A stretch of DNA of 64,000 nucleotides from Alnus glutinosa (taxonomy: Eukaryota > Streptophyta > Magnoliopsida > Fagales > Betulaceae), in the NCBI RefSeq assembly GCF_958979055.1, contig NC_084886.1:8517154-8581153 (forward strand). Direction: 5' to 3'. This document shows, one piece after another, positions 12,515 through 38,844 of the stretch (the first letter of the stretch is position 1; every line of letters starts with the position of its first letter). The notes below the pieces were generated by a model that was not told the origin of the DNA, made no database searches, and saw only the letters and a list, made by a program, of their open reading frames with translations. The translations under genes were made by a program, and so were the position numbers.

Positions 12515-15500
12515 TTAATCTTGAAAACTGGGCTGAGCAAGTTGAAGATGATATGGCTGAATGTCAGGAGGGAAAGTGGCAAGTTGAAGCACGCTACAGG
12601 GGTGCTCTCCATATAACGGGATTTGATCTACAACTTGATGCTCCACTTGCTTTGCCTCCATTGCTGCTTGATGATACTCTATGGCTGCCCGGTGCTCCTG
12701 AATCTGTCCATAGCCATCAACCAACGCAAGTAATTACTTTGAATCTCCATTGAACAATTATTTCCCCTACAATTTTAAACTGTTTGATACTTCTGCTAAT
12801 TGAAGTAATCTCAGCCCATTAGATGGTCCAGATAACCTAAGTAGGATGCTTTAACATTCTGAAAAGGCTTCACAAGTCACAACTGGACATCCATAGTGCC
12901 CTTTTGAAAATCCTTTACTTACCCAACGATACATGCTGCTATTTTCCTCCTCCAGCATACGCTCCTAAATATTAACAACAAAAGAAAGTTTAAAAGCTCA
13001 TATTGGTGTGTCTGTGCGTGTGTGTGTTTGTTTGTTTTGCAGAGAAAGCTCACCTTCCTTCTCAGGTTGTCCAGCTGCTGCTGCAAGAGCTCATTCTGCG
13101 CACTCAAACAAAATTAAAAGAACGAAGGAAATAAGAATAGTACGTTTATTAATTCAAGGAGTTCTCTATACATCTATAGTGCATGCTTTTATTATTACTA
13201 ATATTTTAGTTCATTTTAAAATCGAGCTGTGAAACTCCATTGTACTTCGTGAATACTTGTCTCATGAAATCTCATATATATTGTTATTGAAATAGTTGAC
13301 AATTAAGCATTGTTGGTCGAGGTTCGAATCCTAATTCACTTAGATGACAAACAGTTCAAGTGTTCAGAGTTTACTCGATTAACATAATATAATCCTCGTA
13401 CAGTTAGTCACGCAGTACAGGATTCGTCCTTGTTAAGTATGGCCAAATTACCTTGTGAGCTAAATTAATGAAAGCAAAACTAGTCCAAGGATAAATAATA
13501 AAGACCGGAGAGTAATGGCAAATTTAATAATTTCAAAATGGAACAGTTTTTAAGTTACATAGTCAATCAGTGCAAACAAACGCACAGTAATCCCAAGTAA
13601 TTCTAGAACTTGATATATAATCCAAGACTATCATAAAGTGATAGCCAGCGAAGATTGACTACAACAAGACAGCTTTCAACTTATCAATTGTCTCTAGGGC
13701 CGACAATTTTAAACACGTAGCAAGTTTGAATTAATGGGTCTAAACTATGTCATGCCTCAACATGACCTGAATCCGACATGCGATCGATATAAGAACTGTC
13801 AATTTTTGATAAGACTCGTGAATTGGCCGACACAAATTCAACACAAAATTAGCTTATTAGGATTGAAGACTCTTATCCGTTTAATATAATCGGCTAATGT
13901 TAAGATTGACATATAATATAAGATAGTCTTATATCGTGTCACGACACGTGAACACTAATTGCCATCATTAATTGTATCACGAGCATTGAGAAAGATGTAA
14001 TCTGAATGCGGAAAGTAGGAGATGTAATTGAAAATATTAGAAAAGAAACAAATGTACCTTCCGATCTCGAACCTTTTTAACTGAGCGTTCGAGTTCTTTC
14101 TCAAGTTGATCCAAATCCTCATATCGCAAGGAACTCAAGTCCTCGCCAGTGTAGCGTTGCATGCTCACTTGAAGACGAAGAGTTTCTCTTTTCAGCATTG
14201 CCATTTCAGCGTATATTTGTTCCTATAAATGCGAATGGTAATTAATTAATTAATCTCATATATAAACTTAGTTTAATAGTTAAGAGTACAAATTTGACAA
14301 ATTATTAACTTAAATTTATAATTATATATACCCGGCCATCATGCTGATCAGGATCAATACGAGTGCCCGAAACTTTTTGGTACCTTTCTATCAATTGCTC
14401 CATTCTGTGACAAAACATAAACAAATTATATATATATATATATATAACTCTGAAGAAACTTCCAAGTGTTTGCATGCAAAACTAGAATGATTTTAATTAG
14501 ATAATTTCACAAGAAAACTTGACACCTTGGAATCATGTAATCCTGTTGAACATTTTTGTGGCAAATGCTACTTGATTATCTAGCCATTCTTCTTCCTACT
14601 GAACATGTGTATAGTATTTGTGGCCATTGCTGCTATGGAAAGGTGTTGTGTTTGATTATCGATCTACGTACGTACAAGAGTTTACTTAATGGATATTTTA
14701 AATGATAATTAATTACTAGTCATTCATCTTAAAATTGCTATCAATAGATTTTTTTTTTTTTGTTTCTTTTTTTAATTGGTAATTAAGAAGAACCTAAGAT
14801 CCGTTGCAAGTGCAAGCTCACTGTCTCAAAAGTTTATGTTGGCAATGTCCATAAATAGGAGAGAACTTCAACGTACAAGATGATCACAGAAACAACCCTA
14901 ATTTTGGTTTTTAATTATCTTCTAGTTCAGAACTATCCATTAAGGAAAGGTTTTATGAACAACCATATAATATACAACTGTCTTACAATTGGGATATTGA
15001 CGTGACAGTGAAAACTACTATACCCTTTAAATCAACAAGGGCTTATAAAAAAAAACAAGTGTTGATTTTTCACTAACACGTCATTCCAATCCATAACAGT
15101 TTACTAAATAACATTTCTCTTTTATTAATGACCTTGATAAACATATTTAAATAATTGAAGATGGTCATCACTGTACGTAGTGTTCAGTAAATTAATTAAT
15201 TCAGGTACAATCTTTGTCAACCTATAAAAATATATAGATGACTGGTAACTCAAATCTTTTCCAGCATCTTCAGTAAATTCACTTTAGGTGCAAAAATTAA
15301 AATGAAAAGAGAATGGTAAACGATTTATTAGAGCATTGAATGTAAACAATATTTGAGGTACAATTTTGCAAACAAAAGATAATGTAGTACTGATCGATGT
15401 ACCAAAACTCAACCAAACTAATAATTAACTGCTGATTCATTCCTAAATACCGCGCTCAAAACATTAACAACCTACTAGATGAACTACGATTACTTATTCC

Positions 15501-16532
15501 ATATTTATTTCATAATAATGATGTGACAATTTTAACTAATAATTGAGTTTTTTTTTTTTTGTAATGTAGCATATATACATATTATTATGCTATAATAATA
15601 TGTACATCAAGGTATTTTTGACTGCCTCTTCATGCATTAATTTATTTATTTTTTATTTAAAAAAAAAAATCTAATTAATGTTTTATGAGGCCATAAATCT
15701 TAATCTCAATATAGCTGGTGCAGTTAAAAACCCATCAAAAATATCTACTAAGAAAATTAAGCAAGTTTTGTTGTTAATTATCAATTTATCATGTGTGTTT
15801 ATGTACGTATATATATATATATATATAACAATTAGTAGCACATTCTGAACAATATATGCGGACTGATTATATATATATAAATATTATACCAAGGCAGTTA
15901 GGACCACAACTGGAAAAACGAAAATAAAAAATACCCAAAAATAGTGGAGAAGATGATCAAAGTCCCTATTATAACTGTTGAGTGACTGCAACTGAAAAGA
16001 CATGTTGCATGATAGCAGCAAAACCCTAATCTGTCAGAAGCATGAAACTGAGAGTGAGTCAAGGCACTCAAGCTGGTCAATCTTTATTTAATGGGGGGGG
16101 TAATTTGCCTTCAAATCTAACACAGAGAGAAAGAGATTTTGAAGACCTAACTAAATGAAAAACCCTAGCCTCACAGTCACAGGGAAAACAACATTAAATA
16201 TAGTCATAGGATTGAAGCTCTTCCCCAATTCCATATCGTCAGATCGATCATGCAAAAGAAATCAAAGAAGCTAACACAAGTTATGGAAACATGCAAAAGA
16301 AATCTTTTTTTAGAGGAAATATATATATAATTAATTAGACCCACCTAAAAGGCTCAGTGCAGTACTGGCACAGCTTTCCAGTGCTTGAGAAAATGATGAG
16401 CCCAATCTGGGCATCACAAAGCACCGAAAGCTCGTGAGTCTTCTTCAGTAGCCCTGATCGGCGCTTGGAGAAGGTGACCTGCCTTGTCGTCTTGTTCTCA
16501 ATCCTCTTGATCTGAATCTTTCCGCGTCCCAT
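12515..16532 (-). CDS. TT16: B-sister MIKC-type MADS-box transcription factor (TT16/ABS-like)
   Basis: Six exons: 16532-16345, 14404-14332, 14222-14058, 13095-13054, 12964-12923, 12703-12515; all junctions are GT-AG and in frame, giving 232 residues. Residues 1-60 are a full MADS domain ([41 protein letters not shown]); then a short I region, a K domain ([33 protein letters not shown]) and a C-terminal tail ending [14 protein letters not shown], the B-sister/PI-derived type of motif. The [12 protein letters not shown] and [14 protein letters not shown] signatures point to TT16/ABS, which acts in ovule integument and endothelium development and in proanthocyanidin deposition in the seed coat. 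Intron 1 is 1.9 kb. A single 165-nt exon encodes what is often split into 62- and 100-nt exons in MIKC genes. Confidence 0.93.
14945..15130. repeat. MITE-like element in intron 1 of the B-sister gene
   Basis: The block contains TGACGTGACAGTGAAAAC on the left side and ends with GTTTACTAAATAACATTTCTC. A sequence at 38065-38245 shares the same layout, including an ending GTTTACTAAATAGCATTACTC, so both are probably copies of one small non-autonomous DNA-element family. Ends and target duplication were not resolved. Confidence 0.5.
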
Positions 16533-18394
16533 TTTCCAACAGTTATATATATATGTACCTAAATTCTGCCTAGAAATGCTATTGAGTCAAACAAACAAGA
16601 AATTAGTCCACACGCACTCTTTACATGCTAGAATTCCAATGTTTGCTTCATTACAAAAACCCATTCATTCTGTAAACCATAAACATAAGCTCTAGCTCAG
16701 TATATATATGAATAATCCACTTTGTTAATTAAGTAACTTAATTACCGGTATTCTTCTTAGAGCTTTTTGAACCCGAGAGAGAGAGAGAGAGAGAGTCTGT
16801 ATACCTGAACTGATGCTGCTTTTCTTGCTTGTAAATTGGAAAGAGTATTGAAGATTATATGATCGGCTACTCTGCATGCTGATTACTTAAAAGCCCTTTT
16901 CCTCATATGCAAAACTACCAAAATGCACCTGATCATCTTATCTTGCATGGATACAAAACCAGAGAGAGAGAGAGAGGTTTGCATTTGTTTGACGCAGATG
17001 TATGGGTTTGCTGAGTGGCATTCACAAAAGCGTTGGGTCAAATGAATAGACGGTGATGATGCAAATGGCATGAATGTAGTTTCATGGAAGAAGGTGGTCC
17101 TTGCCTGTCCAATACGGACGCAGATTGCTGTGGGCCTGCATGGCCTAACCACCACTGCTGTGGTCTGCAAAGCAACCTGACTTTTTGCCCATTATAGTAA
17201 TGGTTGGAGAAACCAGGCTTACCAGAAATAGAAACCCCGATAAATAATAGGAAACGACAGAGTGTAACAATCCCCTTGGGACACATTTTCATTTATTCAT
17301 ATTTCTTCTTACATGCCTTTCTTATTAATGATCATCCTATTCCTACGCTTTTATATATACATATTATAAATACATATTAATTTATTCACAACTTATATCG
17401 TATATATATACGTACGCTGACCATGTCAATTTTTAATAATTTTTATTTTGTCAATATTCATTATTGGGTAATTTGGCTTTTAATTATTTTATGTTTCGTT
17501 TATTAAAATCGAGCAAGTTCATGCATGCAACGCTTGAAATAGTCCAGGAAATAATTTTTGGTTTGTTTAAAATTAGATAGCAACACTTATTATGGCATTT
17601 TTTTTTTCAATTTGTTAAATTTATTTTGATTAGACATAATAAAGTAATATTGATGGAGAATGCTTTATTATATATATATATACCTCGGAAATTAAAATGG
17701 AAATAAAACCCCTTCTCAATATTGTTTTCTTTGATTTCTTGAAAGTGTGAGCAGTCAAGTAGTCATAATAAAAGTATCGGACTGTGTCTAAATGGGGTGG
17801 CGAAGCTTAGTCAGACAACACATGTTAGGAACCTGAAATTGGTAGTTGGTCCCCCCCCCATAATTTGTTTTGAATCTCATTGTCATCATTATGATATATT
17901 CCTGTTACCAACCTCCTACACATGGGAAACCCTAAAACGAAAAATTGAAAAAATAAAAAAGGAAAATTTTTTCAAATAAGCCAATGTGAAATCCCTTACA
18001 AGAGTAGTAATTGTATAGTAATAGGTAAAAAGTAAATAAACAAATACGTGCAAGATTATCCAAAACAAGAGCACCACTGAAAATTATGAATAAATATAGG
18101 CGATTAGATTGGGGAGAAAAATGATTTACTATGATTAGTAGAGAGAAATCCCACTGATGAATCACTCGAAACAAAATTCGCCGTGACCTTTTTCTGTTTG
18201 TAGGCAAAATAAACATCATCACCAGTCGGGAATGTGGAACAGACAAAGGCCTTTACCAAAAAGCAACTAGTTGCTGTATACCAAAATACAGAAGATACTT
18301 CTTATATTATACAAGTATGCATGACCCAACTGTATTTAAGTAACACAAATCAACCTTTTAACTGTTGCAAAATCTTCACCAATGAAGTTGGAAC
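16533..18394. other. Upstream region of the B-sister gene and spacer to the JmjC gene
   Basis: Both flanking genes are on the minus strand. Contains TATATATAT directly upstream of the MADS start codon, a (GA)n run at about 16774-16797, a second (GA) run near 16960-16975, and a (TA)n near 17401-17411. The (GA)n runs fit a 5' leader, possibly with a leader intron. No other gene was recognised. Confidence 0.4.
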
Positions 18395-30225
<11,831 letters not shown>

Positions 30226-32486
30226 CACCAAGAATCAGCGACTTCGAGACGAAGATCGAGGTAGTAGTAGCAAAAGAGCGTGTGTGTTGAACTGGTTTCG
30301 AAACAGTGGGGGTTAATTGTTTATTTAGTTTATTTATAGAAAGCGGTTTGGGGGGAAACTCCGGATGGGATTTTGAATGTTTAGCGCCGAGATAATTAAT
30401 TTTTTTTAGCTTTATTTACTGAATTAGGGTTTTCGAGAATAGAAACGGTGGGTAGAAGCAGGATTTTCCTTTACGGTGGGTAGAAGAACCAGTGTAAATT
30501 AATTTAAAAGGGAACAACATATTTTGTTATCAGCCTTGTTTTGTAATTGTAAGGGAGGGTAAGAATCGGAAGCTATAGATGTGATATAAAGTAAAAAAAA
30601 ATTGAAAATGAAAATGAAAAAATTTTGTATTATAATAAATTTTTTTATTTAAATAATAATAAAAAATTATTGATGTAATATAAAATTAAAATGGTTCGAA
30701 GTTGATTTTTTAAAAAAAAGTGAAAAGGAGAGAGAGAGAGAGGGGGGCTTCTTTATTTCTTTTACAAAACAAGCTCAATTTGTGTTATGTGAACCTACTA
30801 TTAATGTTATCATATCAAGCTTTCATCGAAGGACGAAAGTAGAAGCTTTTGGCAAAGAAATCCAGGAAGGTGAGGCTACAATTTCTTTCGTGCGCCAGCA
30901 TATGTCAAAGCATGAGTAATTTTAAAAGTCTTTTGGTGAGTTATTTTTATGTTCCTATAAAAATGAAGTGACTTTTAAATTTATTATATGATCAAAATTT
31001 AATAGTGACCAATCATAAGTTAAATGGTGATTTTACATGCCACCTCATTATTTTAAAAACACGAAAATGACACAGAATTTCGAGCATCACTCCTATTAGA
31101 CTGCTTCAAATATATTTCATATTATCTGTAACAAGAAAAAGATATTTCATATTTTTCAGAAAAATACGGAACAAACGGAGCATTGAGCTCAAAATATTTT
31201 ATTAACGTTCCTATGATAATATGGATTCTTATCATTCTAAGAAACCTCAACAAATTTTCTTCTGATGAAATGAGAAGAATAACCTAGAATGTAACAGGAA
31301 AATACGGGACAGACCACTAACCAAAAAACAACTGAAGTTAGCAGCCACACAACCCAAATCAAGCAAGTAGCCAAGCTATTCTCACCACGTAAGTGTTACA
31401 AGCAACAAACCGTGAGTCAGAAACACTAAGAGCTTGTTTGGAATTGTCTTTAAAAGCTTAAAAAATACTTTTCATACATAAAAAGATTTGGAAAGCAAAA
31501 ATTAGTCTGTTCGGTAAAAACTTTTAAAAGTACTTTTTTGACACTTTTGCCCTATAAAAACACCAAAATGCACTTTTGAAAATAAAGCTTTTTTCTCAAA
31601 AACTCTTTTTTACTATAAAACTCTGTTTCCAACACAATCTCATACAGATCTAAAAACAACCACCATATCTAAAGGAGCAGATCATCGTAGAAGAAGTGGC
31701 TTGGTGAATTAAGGAAGACCACAGCATACAGTCACAATCGATTCCTCTTTAGGTTCTCATACAGTAAATTATGACTTGATGCCTAGCTCACGTACCTAGC
31801 TCCCACAAAGCCATTCATAAAGGTATTAAAGCTAAAAGCGAACAAAGTTAAATCTAACAGAATCTGTTAGTTCTAATGGGGTATTAAAACCATTTTGCAA
31901 ATATTTGGGTATGATTGTTAACGTGATTTTGCGATAATTTTTTTTTTTTTTTTGGTTTGAAAAAAATGCTATAACGTGATGATATAGAGAAGAAAATAGT
32001 TTAAATATTTTGAGTGTTGTGTTGTAAGTTGTTTGTTTATATATTTGTTCATACCCCCTACTTTTATCCCCTAAAGCAGGCTTTGAAAACCCGGATCAGT
32101 ATTAATTTTGATACAATAGTGTTTTTAACTTTATGTCATGTTTGGGAGAATAAAAAGATGGTATATGGGGTTACTCTTGTTCTAAATTAAAAAACAAAAA
32201 CAAAGACATTTAACATACATGACCCATATCTCCAGCAGACATTTCACAAACTTTCCAATGACTTGTTTAAACAAAATATTAAACACAGCAGCAATAATGA
32301 TCATCAAATTTAATCTTTAACCAAAACTGATATCATAAACAGCGATCAGAAACAACTTGATTTTTTGCTACACCAACATTAGACATTAGACTAACAGAAC
32401 AAACTGAAGAATTATCCGATTGTATCTTTCAAGCTCCAACAAGATTGAAAAGCAAACCAGAATAAAATAAAACCAACAAAATGCCT
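30226..32486. other. Promoter of the JmjC gene and spacer to eL42
   Basis: The first ~200 bases are the JmjC upstream region with no clear TATA box. The rest is AT-rich spacer holding probable element relics: 30575-30735 (MITE family described at 59649), 30930-31090 (dispersed block similar to 5915-6050), and 31430-31640 (a region rich in AAAAGTGC/ACTTTT motifs starting with GAGCTTGTTTGGAA). No gene was recognised. Confidence 0.45.
30575..30735. repeat. MITE-family copy (partial)
   Basis: Shares with 47545-47850 and 59649-59934 the order GATGTGATATAAA, TTTTGTATTATAATAAATTT and AATAAAAAATTATTGATGTA. Terminal inverted repeats were not found, so it is likely truncated or diverged. Confidence 0.6.
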
Positions 32487-34506
<2,020 letters not shown>

Positions 34507-34603
34507 GGCGAATAATTGAGGTCTGCGCTGCTCAGAAAACCCTCGGCGGTGAACAAAGAGGCAGCACATAAAATGAGTTGGGCTTTATAGGGGCGACAAG
34601 AGC

Positions 34604-34620
34604 GTTAGGGTTAGGGTTTT
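34604..34620 (-). promoter_or_regulatory. Tandem telo-box upstream of eL42
   Basis: On the minus strand AAAACCCTAACCCTAAC lies about 100 bases upstream of the eL42 start codon. Telo-boxes (AAACCCTAA) are established elements of plant ribosomal-protein promoters, active in dividing cells. A GCCCAAC motif near 34578-34584, resembling half of a site II element, lies just downstream. Confidence 0.8.
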
Positions 34621-35410
34621 GTTTGGCTCAATTACAATCTCCGACCCATTTGTTCGGGTCAAAAATAGATCCAAACCGACTGAATAATGGGCTTCTTTTT
34701 TTTTCTTTTTTTTAAGAGAGATCTTCAGCAATAATAGTCAAAATAGCTATTGAAAAAGTACAACTTTTTATTTTAACTACTTTTTATTTTATATTCTTTC
34801 CAACAGAATTTATATTATACTCTCTAATTACATTTAAATATTATTTTGTGTGGAAAAAAAAGTGCGAAAGAAATAGGGGAAAAAAAAAAAACCTATGTGA
34901 ATAGTGAATAGACATAAAAGTCTATTTACTGTTTACACTAGAATGAAAAAAATCAATTTTACCAATTCTGCTGAAGACAAAAAATGGCTCATAATAATCA
35001 AATTTAACTATTATAAACTATTTGCATATTTTGTTAAATATGCTCTAACACGCCATTCGCAAAAAGGTCACCAAAGTTTAATAGATATCTTTTATCCTCT
35101 TAAACAAGCACTTAATTGCAAATTAGAAGTATATGCTAATTTCTACTTCAAATATTTAAATTACCTTTCAAAATTTTATATATATATAACAAAGTAAAAA
35201 AGAAAAAAATTGAGGGATGGCAGGGTGAGTCACCCCTTATCAACTTTGAGGTAGTTTATTTCTTTATTATAGTTCTTTTCTCGCAAATATTAGAGATGCT
35301 ACTGTTCAAATATATAAAGAAATATAACTAATAAAATGTATTTATTTTATTTTCAAAACAACAACCAAACACGTGCAAACGAATTGTTCGGTGATGATCC
35401 AACATCGAAG
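34621..35410. other. AT-rich spacer upstream of eL42
   Basis: No gene seen. Contains repetitive AT-rich sequence (AATAGCTATTG, ACTTTTTATTTTA) that looks like a degraded element, and a short (TA) run near 35180. Confidence 0.4.
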
Positions 35411-35414
35411 CATT

Positions 35415-36995
35415 TAAAAGAAGTAACAGTCAGAAAATTCAAGGCTCAACACCATGGAAAAGTCGATCACAATGATGTTTGAGAGGTTGATGAAGAAAAG
35501 ATCCAAGCCGGTGATGACAATGTTGTCGAGCTTCACGGGAACCGATCGCAAACAAGGAGGCTCCACATGCTCCGGTGCCTCTCGAAAACTGAGGGGTATC
35601 TTCAATTTCATTCGAGGATGAGCGTCGTATCCAGAACAACTATGATATCTATGCACCCGTATTGCTTCACTTTCAAAATTCGGTCACCCGAGCGATTCGT
35701 GGCAAAGACATCACCATCTTCGAAAGGACGTTGCTGGCCGGACTTCGATTCCCATTCCCGAACATCGCTCAGGAACTAGTTCTTTTTTCTGGGTGTAGCC
35801 CCAACTCAAATTTTGCTGAATGCGTGGAGATATCTCTTTGCATCTTTCATCACGTGGCAAACAGTTCTCATGGCTCAAATGACAATTCCAGAGTTTTTTA
35901 ATATTTACCGTGCAAAAATTAACAGCAAAGGGGAGGTGGAGTTCTCAATTCGTGTGCACCCGATCTTCATTTTCCCTTCTCAAAATTATTCCAACAACCG
36001 AGGATGGAAAACTCAATTTTTTTGGGTCTCGGGCGAATGGGAATTTGCCGAGCCACTTCCTGAAGGTCAAAGGATGCATCGGGAATGGAGACCTCTGGTT
36101 ACTGATCTGAGGGAGCGTCCCGTGTTAAACGAGACCAGGAGTAAAAGGGTGGAGAATATGCTGATCTTTTCCCGGGACAAGGCTAATGCCAAGCGGATGG
36201 ACTTTGACAAAATTGTCGTGGACGATAATATGAGGACGATTCTCAGGTATCGCATAACCAAGAACAAAGTCCTTTACGATAAGAAGGGAAAGGGGAAGGG
36301 GAAAGCCAAAGCTTCCAAAAAGGCCAAGAGCGAAGGTACCATTTTGGGGAGCGCTGCGGGGGCAACGTCAAAGAAGAAGGGTTTGAATCAGTACAAGGCT
36401 TCCCAAGCTAGTCCTCCGGCGGTAGCTCCTCGTCCGAAGCCTCCGACCTCGCAGCAAAGTATGAAGAATAACGTTGTCACCGAGTGCTATCGAGACCGAG
36501 GCCAAACTGGCGGCCACTCCCGAGAAGCCAATTTATAGTACTCCTGAGAAGGATCATTCGGTCAGGAGAGTTGAAGCATCTAGCTTCAATTTTGTTCACG
36601 TCGAGGAAGAGACCAAGGACATGGACGAGGACATCCGCCTCATTCGAAAGTCCCCTCGGAACAGCACTGTCAAACGTAAGGACAAGGAAAAAGTGTGCAA
36701 TACCCCGAAAGAGGCCCCGCTTCTCCCTGTTCGAGGAGCAAATGCAAGTCGAGCCCAAAGATCAATCTCTGCAGACCAAGACCGGGGTTCAATTAGAAGT
36801 CTAGATGGAAGAGGCACCTGTTATTGAGCCCGATGAAGGACAACAAAATGAAACTGGAGTGCAACATCCAGGTGAGGCAAAGGAGCAACAGGCAGTCTTG
36901 GCCGAAACCCCAAGTCTGATGCCGAGCCTTGGGGGGGGGGGGGCAAGCACTTCTCGGAGTGGGAAGAAAATAAAAGAAAATGAGAGTAACTCTTA
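35415..36995 (+). mobile_element. Ty3/gypsy-type retroelement coding fossil (gag-like)
   Basis: The plus strand carries a long, compositionally distinct (G/C-richer) coding relic. It shows the features of the plant 'putative gypsy-type transposon' domain (Pfam Transposase_28): a hydrophobic helical part with an NAWRYLFASFITWQT-type segment, a GWKTQFFWVSGEWEF-type segment, then a long Lys/Ser/Pro-rich linker with KGKGKGKAKASKKAKS. No LTRs, protease, reverse transcriptase or integrase are seen nearby. The coding region is broken in a few places, so the copy is dead, but long open stretches remain and suggest moderate rather than great age. Confidence 0.65.
36939..36950. repeat. Poly-G tract
   Basis: A run of about twelve G at the end of the gypsy-type fossil. 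Confidence 0.9.
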
Positions 36996-37184
36996 AGCAG
37001 AAATTCAAGCTTAAAATGAATAGTTATTACTGTAAATAAAATATAGTAGAATGGAATAACTATTTATACTTATTAATTCTGTGACAACACATATATTTTA
37101 ATTATAATCGAATCAAAATTATTAAAAACTCCTCACATTATCTCTTTTTATTTTTAGTTTTTGTTTAAAAAAAAATGTGAAAAC

Positions 37185-37290
37185 TGGTGGGTGGTTAGGC
37201 CACGCACGCCCAAGTTCTCATTGAGGGTGGCACATGCAACCCCCAAATGCCGGGGGTGGTGCAGCTCTACCAATTGCTGGCCGACTGCCA
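37185..37290. repeat. Dispersed repeat with GGTGG/CCACC motifs
   Basis: Contains TGGTGGGTGGTTAGGCCACG, GAGGGTGGCACATGCAACCC and GCCGGGGGTGGTGC. Similar in style to blocks at 24480-24655 and 45085-45570. The flanks (37015-37085 and 37470-37570) both carry ATGAATAGTTATT/GGAATAACTATT motifs in opposite senses, suggesting that it may be the centre of a larger inverted-repeat element. Confidence 0.4.
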
Positions 37291-37709
37291 CAATATAAAG
37301 TAGGTTTGTTTTTTATTGTTGTTTTTTTTTTTTTTTTGAAAAAGAGAGAGAGAGAGAAAGAAAAGAAAAAGAAAATAATAAGTGGGTTTTCCTAAGAAAA
37401 TAAAATGTAGTATATTCATTTAGGAATAAATATTCCTCTAATTTTTTTGAGGAACATGTATTCCTCGTTGTAAGGGAATAGTTATTCAAATTGGAATAAC
37501 TATTCAAAATAATAGACTACTACCAAATAAAATGATGACTATTTTATATGAATAATCATTTCATTATAAGGGTCTGTTTCGCGAACCAAACGATGTCTTA
37601 ATGATTTGTTATCTAGCTTACCTCCGATGCAAAAATTGGAGGTAATCTTTACCATTACTTTTTGTACAAAAAGATCTCCGGTCATTTTTTTTTCATTAGA
37701 GGTAAGCAA

Positions 37710-37866
37710 GGACGGAGGAATGAAAGGCTAGCATAGGCCATGACCCCTGCTCAAATCATAAAAACAAAAAAAATTTTAGGTTAAAAAAAAAACCTACTGG
37801 CTCCTAGCAACCAAATTTTTTAGCTCATAGCCCCGGCCTGCCCATAATAGTTTATGGCTCCGTCCC
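37710..37866. mobile_element. Small TIR element with 13-bp flanking duplication
   Basis: The 157-bp element starts GGACGGAG and ends CTCCGTCC plus one C, an 8-bp perfect terminal inverted repeat. It is flanked by identical TAGAGGTAAGCAA at 37697-37709 and 37867-37879. The interior has no coding capacity. TIRs indicate a non-autonomous DNA transposon, but 13 bp is long for the usual superfamilies, so part of the duplication may be chance or pre-existing sequence. Confidence 0.8.
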
Positions 37867-38064
37867 TAGAGGTAAGCAAACTCTGCATTCAAAGCTTCCA
37901 AAGATTGATAGGCAATAGATTTCTAAGTTATTTATTAGGTGTGGGAGACTATTTTAATTTTCACGTAAATTTGCAACACAAGAAATGCTAAATGAGATCC
38001 ATCTTTTAGACTCTCAAATGCTTGCTTCCCGGCGTAGCGGTTGCAGAAATATAGTAAGTAGGTG

Positions 38065-38245
38065 ATATTTAAAAAGAGCAATAATATCTAGTAAACTCTA
38101 ATATGATGATGTGACATTGAAAATTGACCCTTATATTTTTTATTTTTACAAGCTCTTACTGATCAAAATATTGATTTTCACTACTACATTATTATAATTG
38201 TATGACAGTTTTACGAAAGTTTACTAAATAGCATTACTCATTAAA
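38065..38245. repeat. MITE-like fold-back element
   Basis: The left part (GAGCAATAATATCTAGTAAAC) is the approximate reverse complement of the right part (GTTTACTAAATAGCATTACTC). The centre contains GATGTGACATTGAAAATTGA on the left and related inverted sequence (TGATTTTCACTACTACATT) on the right. A relative is at 14945-15130. Confidence 0.65.
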
Positions 38246-38429
38246 AGATATTGTAGTAAAAAGTTGATGTGACAACTACCACTTTAAAGTAAGCACCTTA
38301 TTTATTTATTTATTTTTAAGTACATACAATTCAAAAGAACAAAAAGAAAGACTTTAAACAAAACTACAAAAGGGGAGGCGGATTTTTTCTACTAACAACC
38401 TAGATAGAAGGGAGAGGGAGAGGACATAT

Positions 38430-38840
38430 GAGAATGTAGTTAGAATGAAATTTGGTTGCGGCCCATTTTGCAGCATAGTAGGTGCAGAAATTTGCATTTT
38501 TGTTAATTTGTCGAGCTTCGCAAGAGGAAGATGATGGGATTAAAACAGTAATATCTGAAACTAGAGAAGAAAGTTTTGGATGACGGGAGGATTATGCAGA
38601 GCCATAATAAAAATGGGTGAATCTCCTTTAAGTATGAAACGATCAATATGAAGCAAGATTGCAAGAGAAGTAGCTAATTGAGCGGCTAATGCTTCTTCGA
38701 ATACAGGAGAACAAGGGCCACTGATTTGAGAAACCATCTTAATAATACTGCCTTGACAAACAACTGCTTGAATAGAAAAGTTGTCAAGAATAGCTGCGTC
38801 AAAGTTGATCTGAACTAATGTAGAGGAGTTGGAGTCCATT
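38430..38840 (-). mobile_element. LINE RNase H domain fragment
   Basis: On the minus strand an open frame (38839-38561) reads LVQINFDAAI, QAVVCQGSIIKMVSQISGPC, FEEALAAQLATSLAI and FILKGDSPIFIMAL. This is the RVT_3-type RNase H-like domain at the end of plant LINE polyproteins, in which VNFDGA, A.EAEA.A and E.D.. blocks recur. Here DAA, EEALAAQLA and KGDSP are recognisable. Past the stop, degraded sequence reads ARQINKNANFCTYYAAKWAA, matching the expected RxxNxxAHxxAKWA end. No reverse transcriptase is adjacent, so this is an isolated remnant. Confidence 0.75.
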
Positions 38841-38844
38841 TTTC

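Noticed and set aside
12439-12753. Plus-strand 104-codon frame
   Set aside because: Antisense to the last exon of the B-sister gene.
13310-13345. Possible tRNA-derived SINE B box (GAGGTTCGAATCC)
   Set aside because: Only the short motif is present; no A box, tail or target duplication was found around it.
31430-31640. MITE with GCTTGTTTGGAA terminus
   Set aside because: The right end does not give a convincing inverted match; mentioned only within the spacer description.
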